40,111 bases of DNA from an uncultured Gammaproteobacteria bacterium (GTDB lineage: Bacteria; Pseudomonadota; Gammaproteobacteria; Pseudomonadales; Pseudohongiellaceae). The notes under the pieces were generated by a model. That model ran no database searches. It saw only the letters and a list, made by a program, of their open reading frames with translations, and was not told the origin of the DNA. Position numbers and translations under genes: made by a program. The DNA lies in contig CAIRBI010000098.1 in the NCBI GenBank assembly GCA_903876785.1, positions 1-40,111 on the forward strand, in the 5' to 3' direction. Below are positions 30,514 to 39,536 of this stretch, piece after piece; positions within the stretch are counted from its first letter, which is position 1, and each line of letters starts with the position of its first letter.

Positions 30514-31269
30514 TTACGGACGACGATTCAATTCGTATGCACACATGTTGACGACTGTCGCGAGATTGAGCGATTCGATAGCGCCGCTGCCGGGTATCGC
30601 GAAAGGTTGCGCGCCGAGCTTTTGCAACTGTTCATGGGGCACGCCGCGCGCCTCATTGCCGAACAGGTAACAGTCGCACTCTTTGAAGGCCTTCGCGCTG
30701 AGGCTGCTGCCCTGCATGTCCAGGCAGGCAATGCGCTTGAAATTGGCCGACAGGGTTTCCAGCGGCACCTCCACTTCCAGGGGCACGTGAAAGATCGCTC
30801 CCATGCTGGCACGTACCACCTTCGGATTGAAAGGGTCGACGGAGCCGGGGCTGAGCAGACAGCGGAAATTACCGAACCAGGCCAGAGTCCGCAAGATGGT
30901 GCCGAGGTTGCCTGGGTCCTGAATCTCGTGCAGATAAATCGCCCGCTCCTTCTCGCCAGTGGCTGAGTGCGGCGTGGCTTGCCCAAGCTGCAGCGCGGCG
31001 ATGGGCACGAGCGCGACGATGCCCTGCGGTGTCTGGGTGTCGCAGATCTGCGCCATCTGTTTGTCGGTGATCACATGCTTGCGCAGCGTCGTCGCCCAGT
31101 GCTGAAATTCCTCGGTGACATACAGCTCACTGGTGCGCAGTGTCGGCTTGTGCAGGGCCGCCTTCTCCAGCTCCAGCGCCAGATGCTCGCCCTCGGCCAG
31201 AAAGCAGCCGAATTCGTGGCGGTATTTCTTCTGCTGCAGTTTTTTCAGCTCGTCCAAGTTAAGGCTCAT
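30514..31269 (-). CDS. TrmH/SpoU family RNA methyltransferase
   Basis: LHEIQDPGNLGTILRTLAWFG, YLFGNEARGVPHEQL, IPGSGAIESLNLATVVNMCAYEL; start at internal ATG 31269. Confidence 0.9.
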   Translation of the reverse strand: MSLNLDELKKLQQKKYRHEFGCFLAEGEHLALELEKAALHKPTLRTSELYVTEEFQHWATTLRKHVITDKQMAQICDTQTPQGIVALVPIAALQLGQATPHSATGEKERAIYLHEIQDPGNLGTILRTLAWFGNFRCLLSPGSVDPFNPKVVRASMGAIFHVPLEVEVPLETLSANFKRIACLDMQGSSLSAKAFKECDCYLFGNEARGVPHEQLQKLGAQPFAIPGSGAIESLNLATVVNMCAYELNRRP

Positions 31270-31270
31270 G

Positions 31271-32896
31271 TTATGGGGTCTCCTGCAAGTCAGCCAGCAT
31301 TGCCTTGGCGAGCGCCTCGGCGACTTTGATGCCATCGATTCCCGCCGAGAGGATGCCGCCGGCATAGCCCGCGCCCTCTCCTGCCGGATAGAGTCCACGC
31401 AGATTCACGCTCTGCAGTGACTCGTGATCGCGGGTGATGCGCACGGGCGACGAGGTGCGCGTCTCCACGCCTGTCAACACCGCATCATCTCTGTCGAAAC
31501 CGCGTATCTGCTTGCCGAACTCCGGCAACGCTTCGCGGATCGCCTCGATTGCGTAGGCTGGCAGTGAAGGAGCCAGATCGCCCAGACGCACGCCCGGCTT
31601 GTAAGACGGCTGCACCTCACCCAATTCTTGCGAGGGTTTGCCGCGCACGAAGTCGCCCACCAATTGCCCCGGAGCGCAGTAGTCACTGCCACCGAGCGTG
31701 TAAGCCTGGGACTCCAGCGCCTCCTGCAACTCGATACCAGCCAGCGGGCCACCGGGGAAATCCTCCTCCGGGCTGATGCCCACCACGATCCCCGAGTTGG
31801 CGTTGCGCTCATTGCGCGAATACTGGCTCATGCCGTTGGTGACGACTCGCCCCGGCTCGGAGGTCGCCGCGACTACGGTGCCACCGGGGCACATGCAGAA
31901 GCTGTACACGGCACGTCCATTCTTCGCGTGATGCACCAGCTTGTAATCCGCCGCGCCCAGTTCCGGGTGTCCCGCATACTTGCCCAGGCGCGCCTTGTCG
32001 ATCAGAGACTGCGGGTGCTCGATGCGAAAACCAATCGCGAAGGGTTTCGCTTCCACGAATACGCCACGTCGATGCAGCATCCTGACGGTGTCGCGGGAGC
32101 TGTGGCCGAGCGCGAGCACCACATAGCGACTGCGCAGCTCTTCGCCGTTGGCCAGCACCACCCCGTCAATACGGCCATCGCTCATCAACAAATCGACAAC
32201 GCGGCTCTCGAAGTGCACCTCGCCCCCCAGCGCACGAATCTCCTCACGCATGGTCGACACCACGCCGGTCAGCCGGAAGGTGCCGATGTGCGGTTTGTTC
32301 ACGAACATGATTTCCTCGGGCGCTCCGGCGCGCACGAATTCATGCATCACCTTGCGACCGTAGAACTTCGGGTCCTTGACCTGGCTGTAGAGCTTGCCAT
32401 CGGAGAACAGTCCGGCACCGCCCTCGCCAAACTGCACGTTCGACTCCGGCGTGAGCTCCTTCTTGCGCCATAGCGCCCAGGTGTCCTTGGTGCGCGTGCG
32501 CACGTCCCTGCCCCGCTCCAGCACAATCGGCTTGAAGCCCATCTGCGCCAATGTCAGTGCGGCAAACAGGCCGCAGGGGCCGAAGCCGATGATGATCGGC
32601 CGCTCAGAGAGGTTGTCCGGCGCCTGTGCAACCACGTGGTAACTGGTATCGGGGGCGGGGCGCACGTGTTGATCGCCGGCGCAGCGCGCGAGGATGTGCG
32701 CCTCGTCACGCGCACTGAGATCGACGATGTAGACAAAGGTGATCTCGGTATTTTTCTTGCGCGCATCGTAGCTGCGTTTGAATACCGTGAAATCCAGCAG
32801 GTCTTCGTCGCGAATTTTCAGGCGGGCCACGATTGCTTTGCGCAAGTCGGTGGCGGGATGATCGAGGGGCAGTGCAAGCTCGGTGATGCGAATCAT
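31271..32896 (-). CDS. NAD(P)/FAD-dependent oxidoreductase (COG2509-like)
   Basis: 541 aa; [28 protein letters not shown] dinucleotide-binding motif, YFVFALGHS-like region, [27 protein letters not shown]. Confidence 0.85.
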   Translation of the reverse strand: MIRITELALPLDHPATDLRKAIVARLKIRDEDLLDFTVFKRSYDARKKNTEITFVYIVDLSARDEAHILARCAGDQHVRPAPDTSYHVVAQAPDNLSERPIIIGFGPCGLFAALTLAQMGFKPIVLERGRDVRTRTKDTWALWRKKELTPESNVQFGEGGAGLFSDGKLYSQVKDPKFYGRKVMHEFVRAGAPEEIMFVNKPHIGTFRLTGVVSTMREEIRALGGEVHFESRVVDLLMSDGRIDGVVLANGEELRSRYVVLALGHSSRDTVRMLHRRGVFVEAKPFAIGFRIEHPQSLIDKARLGKYAGHPELGAADYKLVHHAKNGRAVYSFCMCPGGTVVAATSEPGRVVTNGMSQYSRNERNANSGIVVGISPEEDFPGGPLAGIELQEALESQAYTLGGSDYCAPGQLVGDFVRGKPSQELGEVQPSYKPGVRLGDLAPSLPAYAIEAIREALPEFGKQIRGFDRDDAVLTGVETRTSSPVRITRDHESLQSVNLRGLYPAGEGAGYAGGILSAGIDGIKVAEALAKAMLADLQETP

Positions 32897-32984
32897 GTTC
32901 AGGTCCTGGCCGGTGGCTCCGGCAGAGGCAGAAGGAATGGCGGCATTGTACGCATCCCGCCGCCGCCTGTCCCGCGATTGATTC

Positions 32985-33069
32985 TGTGGGAGCGGGCCTG
33001 CCCGCGACTGAATCTGACGCTGAACTCAATCGCGGGCGGGCCTTTATGCCCTCTGGGTACGCTCCCACA
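32985..33069. repeat. REP-like imperfect inverted repeat
   Basis: TGTGGGAGC-GGGCCTGCCCGCGA ... TCGCGGGCGGGCC-N18-GCTCCCACA; same GTGGGAGC head as the 3750-3812 element; between divergent genes. Confidence 0.8.
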
Positions 33070-33127
33070 TGGTCAGCCGAACTGCTATGCTTCGCTCCCC
33101 TTCGCAGGAAACCAGGCACCACGATCC

Positions 33128-33748
33128 ATGGCACGATCCAAGAGCAGTAACCGCTGGCTGGAAGAACACGTCAACGACCCCTATGTCAAAAGAGCGCAGG
33201 TCGACGGCTATCGCTCGCGCGCCAGTTACAAGCTGATCGAACTGCTCGACAAGGACAAGCTCATCCGCCCGGGCATGCTGGTGCTCGACCTCGGCTCTAC
33301 CCCCGGTGGCTGGTCGCAGATTCTCGCGCCGATGGTCGGCAGCAAGGGCAAGGTGATCGCCTCCGACATCCTGCCCATGGACGCGATAGCGGACGTGGAA
33401 TTCATTCTCGGCGACTTCACCGAGGAAGAGGTATTCAATCAGATCATGGCAGCGCTGGGCGGCACAAAGGCCGATCTGGTGGTGTCAGACATGGCGCCCA
33501 ACATCAGCGGCGTCGATGCGGCCGATCAGGCTGCGTCAATGTATCTCGTCGAACTCGCGCTGGACATGGCCCGACAGGTGCTCAAACCGAACGGAAATTT
33601 CCTGACCAAAGTCTTCCACGGTGAAGGCTACGATGATTTTCTCAAGGATCTGCGCACCAGCTTCGACAAGGTCGTCGTGCGCAAGCCCGATGCCTCGCGT
33701 GCACGCTCGCGGGAAGTTTACGTCGTGGGCAAAGGCTTCAAAGGCTGA
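33128..33748 (+). CDS. rlmE: 23S rRNA (uridine2552-2'-O)-methyltransferase
   Basis: 206 aa from ATG 33128; [71 protein letters not shown]. Confidence 0.96.
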   Translation: MARSKSSNRWLEEHVNDPYVKRAQVDGYRSRASYKLIELLDKDKLIRPGMLVLDLGSTPGGWSQILAPMVGSKGKVIASDILPMDAIADVEFILGDFTEEEVFNQIMAALGGTKADLVVSDMAPNISGVDAADQAASMYLVELALDMARQVLKPNGNFLTKVFHGEGYDDFLKDLRTSFDKVVVRKPDASRARSREVYVVGKGFKG

Positions 33749-33764
33749 GCGGCAGAATGTGCGG

Positions 33765-34385
33765 CTATTCCAGACTGATCCGCAATTTATTCGAGAACTC
33801 CTCCCGCCCCAGCTCCCCCGCAAAGAAACTGTTGAAAGACAAACTCACCCGCTCAATGTTCTGCGCTACCTGCGGAACCCCGTGCTTCACATTGGAGGGA
33901 AACAACACGATGTCGCCGACTGAAGTCTGCACGAAATAGCGATAGGCGTTGTAGTACGAATCTTCCTTGCGCAGCAATTCGTACCACTGATTGTCTTCAT
34001 TCCGATAAAAATTGATGCCGTCGTGCGGCGCCAGATTGATGTACAACACCCCGCTGACGATGCTGTTGGGATGTGTGTGCGCGTGATGCGACTGCCCCTT
34101 GACCGAAGAGGTCAACCACGACTGCGTGATCTTCAGCTGCACATCGTTGGAGGTGTTGAACACAATCTTGAAGAAATTATCGAGGTTCTCCTGCAGCACT
34201 GCGCGAATGTCCTGCATGATCTCTGCGCCGAGAATATTCTTGTTCTTGGACGAGGAGTTTGCAATCGACAAAACGGGATCTCGCAGCTCACTCTGAAAGA
34301 AACGGACTTCCTCCTCGGTGAAACCGCGCTTGAGCGCTGAGCGGTACAGGGGCACCGCAAACAGGTTCATCATCTGGTGGTCCAT
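33765..34385 (-). CDS. putative 2OG-Fe(II) oxygenase family protein
   Basis: 206 aa; HHAHTHPNSIVSGVLYIN...GDIVLFPSNVKHGVPQ fits an HxH/D...H...R double-stranded beta-helix oxygenase core (TIGR02466-like). Confidence 0.78.
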   Translation of the reverse strand: MDHQMMNLFAVPLYRSALKRGFTEEEVRFFQSELRDPVLSIANSSSKNKNILGAEIMQDIRAVLQENLDNFFKIVFNTSNDVQLKITQSWLTSSVKGQSHHAHTHPNSIVSGVLYINLAPHDGINFYRNEDNQWYELLRKEDSYYNAYRYFVQTSVGDIVLFPSNVKHGVPQVAQNIERVSLSFNSFFAGELGREEFSNKLRISLE

Positions 34386-34408
34386 CAGATTGCTCCTTCC
34401 GATTGCTA

Positions 34409-34690
34409 TCAGAGGTCATCCATTTGCTTGTGAGGGACGCCGATAATTTCTATAAATTCCTCATGGATCTTATAGAACACCACATGCTGACCTTGCGGAA
34501 AACTGTAGTAACCCTCGCCAATCTCAGGCCTTGATCGTCCTCTGTACGGCGACTCGGCCAACCATACGAAGCGATTTTCAAGATTTTTCAAATACTGGTT
34601 TCGTTGAGCACTACCCCACACATGCTTCGTGTAACGGCCAATGCTCAGTAATTCATCTCGAACCCTCGGAGTTATTCGATATTTCTGCAT
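34409..34690 (-). CDS. parE: ParE-family toxin (RelE/ParE superfamily)
   Basis: 93 aa; MQKYRITPRVRDELLSIGRYTKHVWGSAQRNQYLKNLENRFVWLAESPYRGRSRPEIGEGYYSFPQGQHVVFYKIHEEFIEIIGVPH. Confidence 0.9.
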   Translation of the reverse strand: MQKYRITPRVRDELLSIGRYTKHVWGSAQRNQYLKNLENRFVWLAESPYRGRSRPEIGEGYYSFPQGQHVVFYKIHEEFIEIIGVPHKQMDDL

Positions 34691-34937
34691 CAGCGTCGGT
34701 ATCCAATTCCTTGATCAACATATCCATGGAAAAATCTTCCACAAACTCCCCCTTCCTTGCCTGCTCTGCTCCCAGAGCAAGGTATGCTCTCAACGCTTCC
34801 AACTTACTCTTGCGCTCCTCCATGCCGCGAAGCGCGTCTCGGACAACCTCGCTGGCCGATCCATAACGCCCGCTCACAATCTCATTCTTGATAAACACCT
34901 CCCAGTGCTCTCCAAGACTCAAACTGGTTGTTGCCAT
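34653..34937 (-). CDS. parD: ParD-family antitoxin
   Basis: 94 aa; SLGEHWEVFIKNEIVSGRYGSASEVVRDALRGMEERKSKLEALR ribbon-helix-helix; overlaps toxin by 38 nt. Confidence 0.9.
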   Translation of the reverse strand: MATTSLSLGEHWEVFIKNEIVSGRYGSASEVVRDALRGMEERKSKLEALRAYLALGAEQARKGEFVEDFSMDMLIKELDTDADAEISNNSEGSR

Positions 34938-34950
34938 AGCTCACTCCAAC

Positions 34951-34975
34951 TATTCATAAATAACAATAATGAATA
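34951..34975. promoter_or_regulatory. candidate ParD operator/promoter
   Basis: TATTCAT-N11-ATGAATA inverted repeat in an AT-rich stretch directly upstream of parD. Confidence 0.45.
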
Positions 34976-35018
34976 TATTAGAAGCTTTAGAAATGCGCAA
35001 GTGTCATTCGATTCCCGC

Positions 35019-37163
35019 CTACCCCAACAACCCCGCAAACATCCCTCGATACCACAGCACCCCAACCGCCACGACCACAACACCAACGAACACCCAGGCT
35101 TTCCACGGACGTTTCTTGTCCGCGAACGGATCGACCAGCGAGCGCGTGGAGCCCGGTGGCAGTGTCGCCAGTCCGGTGAGCGAGGCGCCGAACGGCACGT
35201 TGATGCGCGCGCGGGTGTTCACTGCCCAGCCGTTGGCGTCCAGCAGCGGGCCGAGGTTGCGTCGGCGCAGGGTCAGGAAGGCCATCATCATCGATGGCCC
35301 GGAGATCACCACCAGCACGCCGATCAGCACCAGCGGAATCTGCCACAAGCTCAGCGCGAAGAGTCCCGACACCACAGCCGCCAGGGTCGTGCCAATGGCG
35401 CCCACGGCAAGGCCCATGGCAGCGAAGATACCGGCAAACTTGGCGATATCGAAGGCGGGTGTTGCGGGCGTCGCCGCTGGTGCGGCGGCCACGGCACCGA
35501 CGCCCGTGGTGGTTTTGGTTTCAATGTCCTTGTCCCGGGATGCGGCGAACTTGTGCAGCTGGCTCTCGATGAACGCAGCCACCCGGTTGTACGGCGCCCA
35601 GAAGGCTTGCCGCAGGCTAACGGGTTGTTCCACCACCTTGGTGATGGTGGCGCGCCAGTCTCTGCCCTTGCGGTCGTAAAAAATGCCGTTGCGGCCGGGC
35701 ACCATCAGCTCATCGACATGCCCGCCGGTCAGTGCTGCGACGATTGTCATCGGCGCCTCGCCCTTGCGCTCGCAGTTGCAATACACGAGATAGCAGCCGC
35801 TGAACGGTGCCATGGTGGCATGACGCCCCATGTCGTTGACGCGCATCACCAGCTCGCAGCTGCGTTGATCCAGATACAGCGTGCCCGCCTGGAAGATCGC
35901 TTTGTTCTTGCCCCGGTAGAAATCGCTGAGAGAGACGAAGTTGTGCAGCAGCGTGACCAGATCGCGCTGATAGCGCACCAGCTTCTCGACGGCGTCGATA
36001 GTCGACGCAAATACCTTCGCTGCAAGATCCTCGGTGATCAGTGCCGTCACCTGTGCGACACCATCGCCAGCGACTACCGCCTGCAGACGCTCGATGCCGA
36101 GCTTGTGCACCGCCGTGTCGGGCGTGGCAGCCTGCCAGGCACGCCAGGCGGCCAGTTGCTGGGAGACGCTCATCCAGTCGTCAACGGAAAGTGTGTCACG
36201 TGCGCCCAGCAGCGGCTCGATCACCGCCGCACGCAGTTCTTGAATGGCACCCGCCCACGCGGGATTGATGCCCTCTCTCAGTGGCAGTGGCTTGCTCGCC
36301 ACGATGGCGGCCAGCGGCAGTGCCGCGACGTCGGCGTCGCCGATCGCAATCGTGCGATTGCCGAGCGCACCATAGACCAGCGGTGCGGGATTGAGCGCTT
36401 CACTGGCGCGCGTGTCGAATGCTGCCAACTGGCAGCGCATGAAATAGTCGTCCACTTTGGCGCGCACATTCTCGAATGCCAGCGCCGCTACGGCGGTATT
36501 GCTTCCGAGTGGGGACAGTAGTTTGTTGTCTGCTGCGCCTTCGGCGTGCCAGGCGAGGACGCTCTGCGCCTGCGCGAAGAATGCAGCCAGCGTCTCGGCA
36601 CTTGCTCCTGCCATGCCGCTGCGATCCGCGACGCCGCCTTGGGTGTCGATTATCTCGGCAATCAACTGGCGCACAGACTCGTCGGTGCTCAGCTCCGGCG
36701 CCACGACGCCATCGCCATTGAAGTGATCGGGAGAGAACAGGCGCGTCAGGTCGGAGAGATCGGCCACCACCAGTGCGGCATCGGCGGGCTTGCCCATATA
36801 CAGCAGCACCCGCAGTGCGGCTTCCTTGATGCCTGCACCCTCGGCGTCGTGATCCGCAATCGCCGCCACTGGCAGCCCTTCATCACGGAACAGAATGTCC
36901 GGGTCGACCAGCCGCTCGCAACTCCACTGCACCGCATCCAGAATCTCGGGCACTCTGATCTGGCCATCCGCGTCTTTGTCGAGCAGCGCAGCTGTGCGCG
37001 CATCAAACTCAAGCCCTGTGGTCGGGCAATTGAGCACCGTCCACAGTTTGGGGTCGAGGCGGTTGAGGTTGCGTAGATCGTCAGCGTTGTCGAGGGTGAC
37101 TTGATCGAAGCCTCCGGAACGGAAGAAACGCCAGCGGTAATGGTTGTTTTCCTTGTTGATCAC
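35019..37163 (-). CDS. large hypothetical membrane protein with EF-hand-like loop and C-terminal TM helices
   Basis: 714 aa; DKDADGQIRVPE (36945-36980) matches an EF-hand loop; C-terminal hydrophobic helices around LAVGAIGTTLAAVVSGLFALSLWQIPLVLIGVLVVISG and WKAWVFVGVVVVAVGVLWY. Confidence 0.82.
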   Translation of the reverse strand: MINKENNHYRWRFFRSGGFDQVTLDNADDLRNLNRLDPKLWTVLNCPTTGLEFDARTAALLDKDADGQIRVPEILDAVQWSCERLVDPDILFRDEGLPVAAIADHDAEGAGIKEAALRVLLYMGKPADAALVVADLSDLTRLFSPDHFNGDGVVAPELSTDESVRQLIAEIIDTQGGVADRSGMAGASAETLAAFFAQAQSVLAWHAEGAADNKLLSPLGSNTAVAALAFENVRAKVDDYFMRCQLAAFDTRASEALNPAPLVYGALGNRTIAIGDADVAALPLAAIVASKPLPLREGINPAWAGAIQELRAAVIEPLLGARDTLSVDDWMSVSQQLAAWRAWQAATPDTAVHKLGIERLQAVVAGDGVAQVTALITEDLAAKVFASTIDAVEKLVRYQRDLVTLLHNFVSLSDFYRGKNKAIFQAGTLYLDQRSCELVMRVNDMGRHATMAPFSGCYLVYCNCERKGEAPMTIVAALTGGHVDELMVPGRNGIFYDRKGRDWRATITKVVEQPVSLRQAFWAPYNRVAAFIESQLHKFAASRDKDIETKTTTGVGAVAAAPAATPATPAFDIAKFAGIFAAMGLAVGAIGTTLAAVVSGLFALSLWQIPLVLIGVLVVISGPSMMMAFLTLRRRNLGPLLDANGWAVNTRARINVPFGASLTGLATLPPGSTRSLVDPFADKKRPWKAWVFVGVVVVAVGVLWYRGMFAGLLG

Positions 37164-37207
37164 GGCGTGCGGCCTCCAGTCGGTTGGTATTGCACCGATA
37201 ATAGTTC

Positions 37208-37906
37208 ATGGCGCAGGAGCCACCAAGTGCGGCATGGCGGCCATTCGCGAGAAACCGCGAATGGCCTGATTGGAGCAACCGCGTTGATATCTCTCCATTG
37301 ATCGTGAAGAGAGCAATTGATACGATCCGTCGCGATCCTGTGCAGATAGCCGGTGTGTGGATCAAGCGAACAGTAATTCGTAAGATTCATGCGGATGGAG
37401 AAAGCAAGGTGCCAAACGGAACCGAAATTTGGGGCTGGAAAACTGAAGCCTGGTTTGATGTCTGGTCTATTGAGCATCTGGCGATGGGGATAGGCATAGG
37501 CTCCCTCGCTGGCATGATTTCTCATGCGCTTGCGCCCGCCGAAGCGTTGAGCAGGCAGTTGCGGAAAAGATTCGAGATTTTTATCGTGCTCACAATCAGT
37601 TTTATGTGGGAGACGATCGAGCACTACCTGGAAGCCGGCGCCTCTTCCGACTCCGTCACCTATTGGTTCCAAGGTGTGGAGTTTTGGGGGAACAGGCTCA
37701 TCACCGATCAATTGATGGTTATAGCAGGCGTCCTGCTCTATTGGGGATGGGAAGGCCTGAAGTGGCCGGTTCGGAGCTTTTCCATACTCTGGCTGGCGGT
37801 GCACGTAGGCCTGTTTCCCCACTCGATGTACCTGCACGAACTGCCAGCCTTCGCGTCCGGTACCCCCTCCACCGTCATGACCTCTGCGGGCTCTCTGCGG
37901 CGCTGA
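37208..37906 (+). CDS. hypothetical integral membrane protein
   Basis: 232 aa; several hydrophobic helices (EHLAMGIGIGSLAGMISHAL, FEIFIVLTISFMWETIEHYLE, LITDQLMVIAGVLLYWGW); no family recognised. Confidence 0.6.
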   Translation: MAQEPPSAAWRPFARNREWPDWSNRVDISPLIVKRAIDTIRRDPVQIAGVWIKRTVIRKIHADGESKVPNGTEIWGWKTEAWFDVWSIEHLAMGIGIGSLAGMISHALAPAEALSRQLRKRFEIFIVLTISFMWETIEHYLEAGASSDSVTYWFQGVEFWGNRLITDQLMVIAGVLLYWGWEGLKWPVRSFSILWLAVHVGLFPHSMYLHELPAFASGTPSTVMTSAGSLRR

Positions 37907-38044
37907 CCGGACCGCCTGGATGCGTTTCTCCAAGCCCCGCTACCAAACCACGCCATTCACCCCAGGGAATCCGCAAAACACCGGTTGAAAATGCCGCATA
38001 GTACCGGTTAGTATGTCCGCAAACTCCCGGCTGGATATGTTTTC

Positions 38045-39310
38045 ATGCGCTATATCAAACGGTTGGCAGACCAGGAACTGCAGAGAAGGCTTGCTTATTC
38101 TGGGGCCGTCGTCATTGAGGGGGCCAAGGCCACCGGCAAGACTGCCACGGCACTACAATGCGCAAAAACGGTCCACCGTTTCGACACTGACCCAAACGCC
38201 AGAACACTGGCAGCAGTGGCACCGGATATCCTGCTGAAGCAGACACCTCCCGTGCTGCTGGATGAATGGCAACTGGCTCCCGAGCTTTGGAACCACGTGC
38301 GGCAAACGGTTGACGAAGGGAGTTCTCCTGGTCACTTCATCCTCACCGGTTCGGCGCGACCCGCCGATGACCTCACTCGTCATTCGGGTGCTGGCCGATT
38401 TTCGAGAATGAGAATTCGGACACTCACCGGCTTCGAACGCTCCATCGGTCAGCATCAAGTGTCGCTTGCTGCACTGTTGCGAGGCGAGACATCTGCGGTG
38501 CGCGATCCCGGCCTGACCGTTCCGGATCTGGCTGAACTTGTTTGCCGGGGCGGCTTCCCCGGACATGCCTCGCTCACTACAGCGCAGGCCATGAGCGCGC
38601 TGCGTGATTACGTTGGCGAAATTTCCCGTACTGATATTCGTGAAGTGGATGGTGTGGCGCGTGATCCGCTGCGAGTGGCAGCAGTACTGACGGCACTGGC
38701 CAGACACGTCGGCACAGCAGTGCGGCCAACCACTCTTCTCGCCGACGTCGCAGCGCGTTTTTCCGGCGTGCGCATTGCGCGAGTGGAAACCGTATCAGAG
38801 TACCTGGCTGTGCTCGAACGGCTGTGGATTCTGGAATATCAGCCCGCATTCGCTCCTCATCTGCGCTCATCTACCCGGCTGCGCTCAACACCGGTGGTAC
38901 ACCTTGTTGACCCCGCACTGGCTACGGCAGCTCTGGGGGCGACACCGGAGTCGCTGCTGCGGGATCTCAATTTCTTTGGTCTGTTATTTGAGTCGATGGT
39001 GCTACGGGATCTGCGCGTGTTCACTCATCACCAGCTTTCAGAAGTGCAGCATTATCGAGACGAGACGGGATTGGAAGTGGACGCCATCGTGATAGGCGCC
39101 GACGGTGCATGGTGCGCGATTGAAATCAAACTGGGGGCATCGCCTGGAGTGGTGGATGCAGCGGCGGAATCACTGCTGAAATTCGCTGCGCGAATCGACA
39201 CCACGCGGATGGGGACACCCGCAGCACTGGCTGTCCTTACGGGCACAGGGCCTGGTTTTGTGCGCAAAGATGGAGTGGTGCAGATTCCATATGGAGCACT
39301 GGGGCCTTGA
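38045..39310 (+). CDS. AAA-type ATP-binding protein with DUF4143 domain
   Basis: 421 aa; Walker A-like GAKATGKTATALQ, Walker B-like PVLLDEWQ, FILTGSARP; C-terminal FGLLFESMVLRDLRVF...VDAIVIGADGAWCAIEIKLG (COG1373-type). Confidence 0.88.
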   Translation: MRYIKRLADQELQRRLAYSGAVVIEGAKATGKTATALQCAKTVHRFDTDPNARTLAAVAPDILLKQTPPVLLDEWQLAPELWNHVRQTVDEGSSPGHFILTGSARPADDLTRHSGAGRFSRMRIRTLTGFERSIGQHQVSLAALLRGETSAVRDPGLTVPDLAELVCRGGFPGHASLTTAQAMSALRDYVGEISRTDIREVDGVARDPLRVAAVLTALARHVGTAVRPTTLLADVAARFSGVRIARVETVSEYLAVLERLWILEYQPAFAPHLRSSTRLRSTPVVHLVDPALATAALGATPESLLRDLNFFGLLFESMVLRDLRVFTHHQLSEVQHYRDETGLEVDAIVIGADGAWCAIEIKLGASPGVVDAAAESLLKFAARIDTTRMGTPAALAVLTGTGPGFVRKDGVVQIPYGALGP

Positions 39311-39332
39311 ATAGGGCGCCGCCCCTATTTTT
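39310..39332 (+). terminator. Rho-independent terminator of the ATPase gene
   Basis: AATAGGG-CGCCGC-CCCTATT-TTT overlapping the TGA stop. Confidence 0.65.
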
Positions 39333-39536
39333 CAATGGGTGTTAAAACCGCGTGTCATTTTCACAAGCATCTCCGTCGCGATAAAAAGCGCCGGCTGTGA
39401 CGCTGGATCAGCATTTACTCATGAAACTTTATATGTATATTTTGAAGCAAAATCATAGTGATAGAGCTATACTTTGTATATATAAACAGTACTTTCTGAT
39501 CGACCATTTGTGGCTTTTCCAAGGAGGAATCGTCTC

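Noticed and set aside
32636-33127. N-terminal extension of the rlmE ORF
   Set aside because: Extends through the REP element and antisense to the FAD gene; RlmE homology starts at ATG 33128.
34641-36521. 626-aa plus-strand ORF
   Set aside because: Antisense to the ParE/ParD genes and the 714-aa membrane protein; low-complexity Gln/His/Arg-rich composition typical of a GC-rich shadow frame.
39421-39500. AT-rich stretch upstream of the DUF222 ORF as a defined promoter
   Set aside because: Possible -35/-10 hexamers (TTGAAG, TATACT) are about 20 bp apart; too weak to call.
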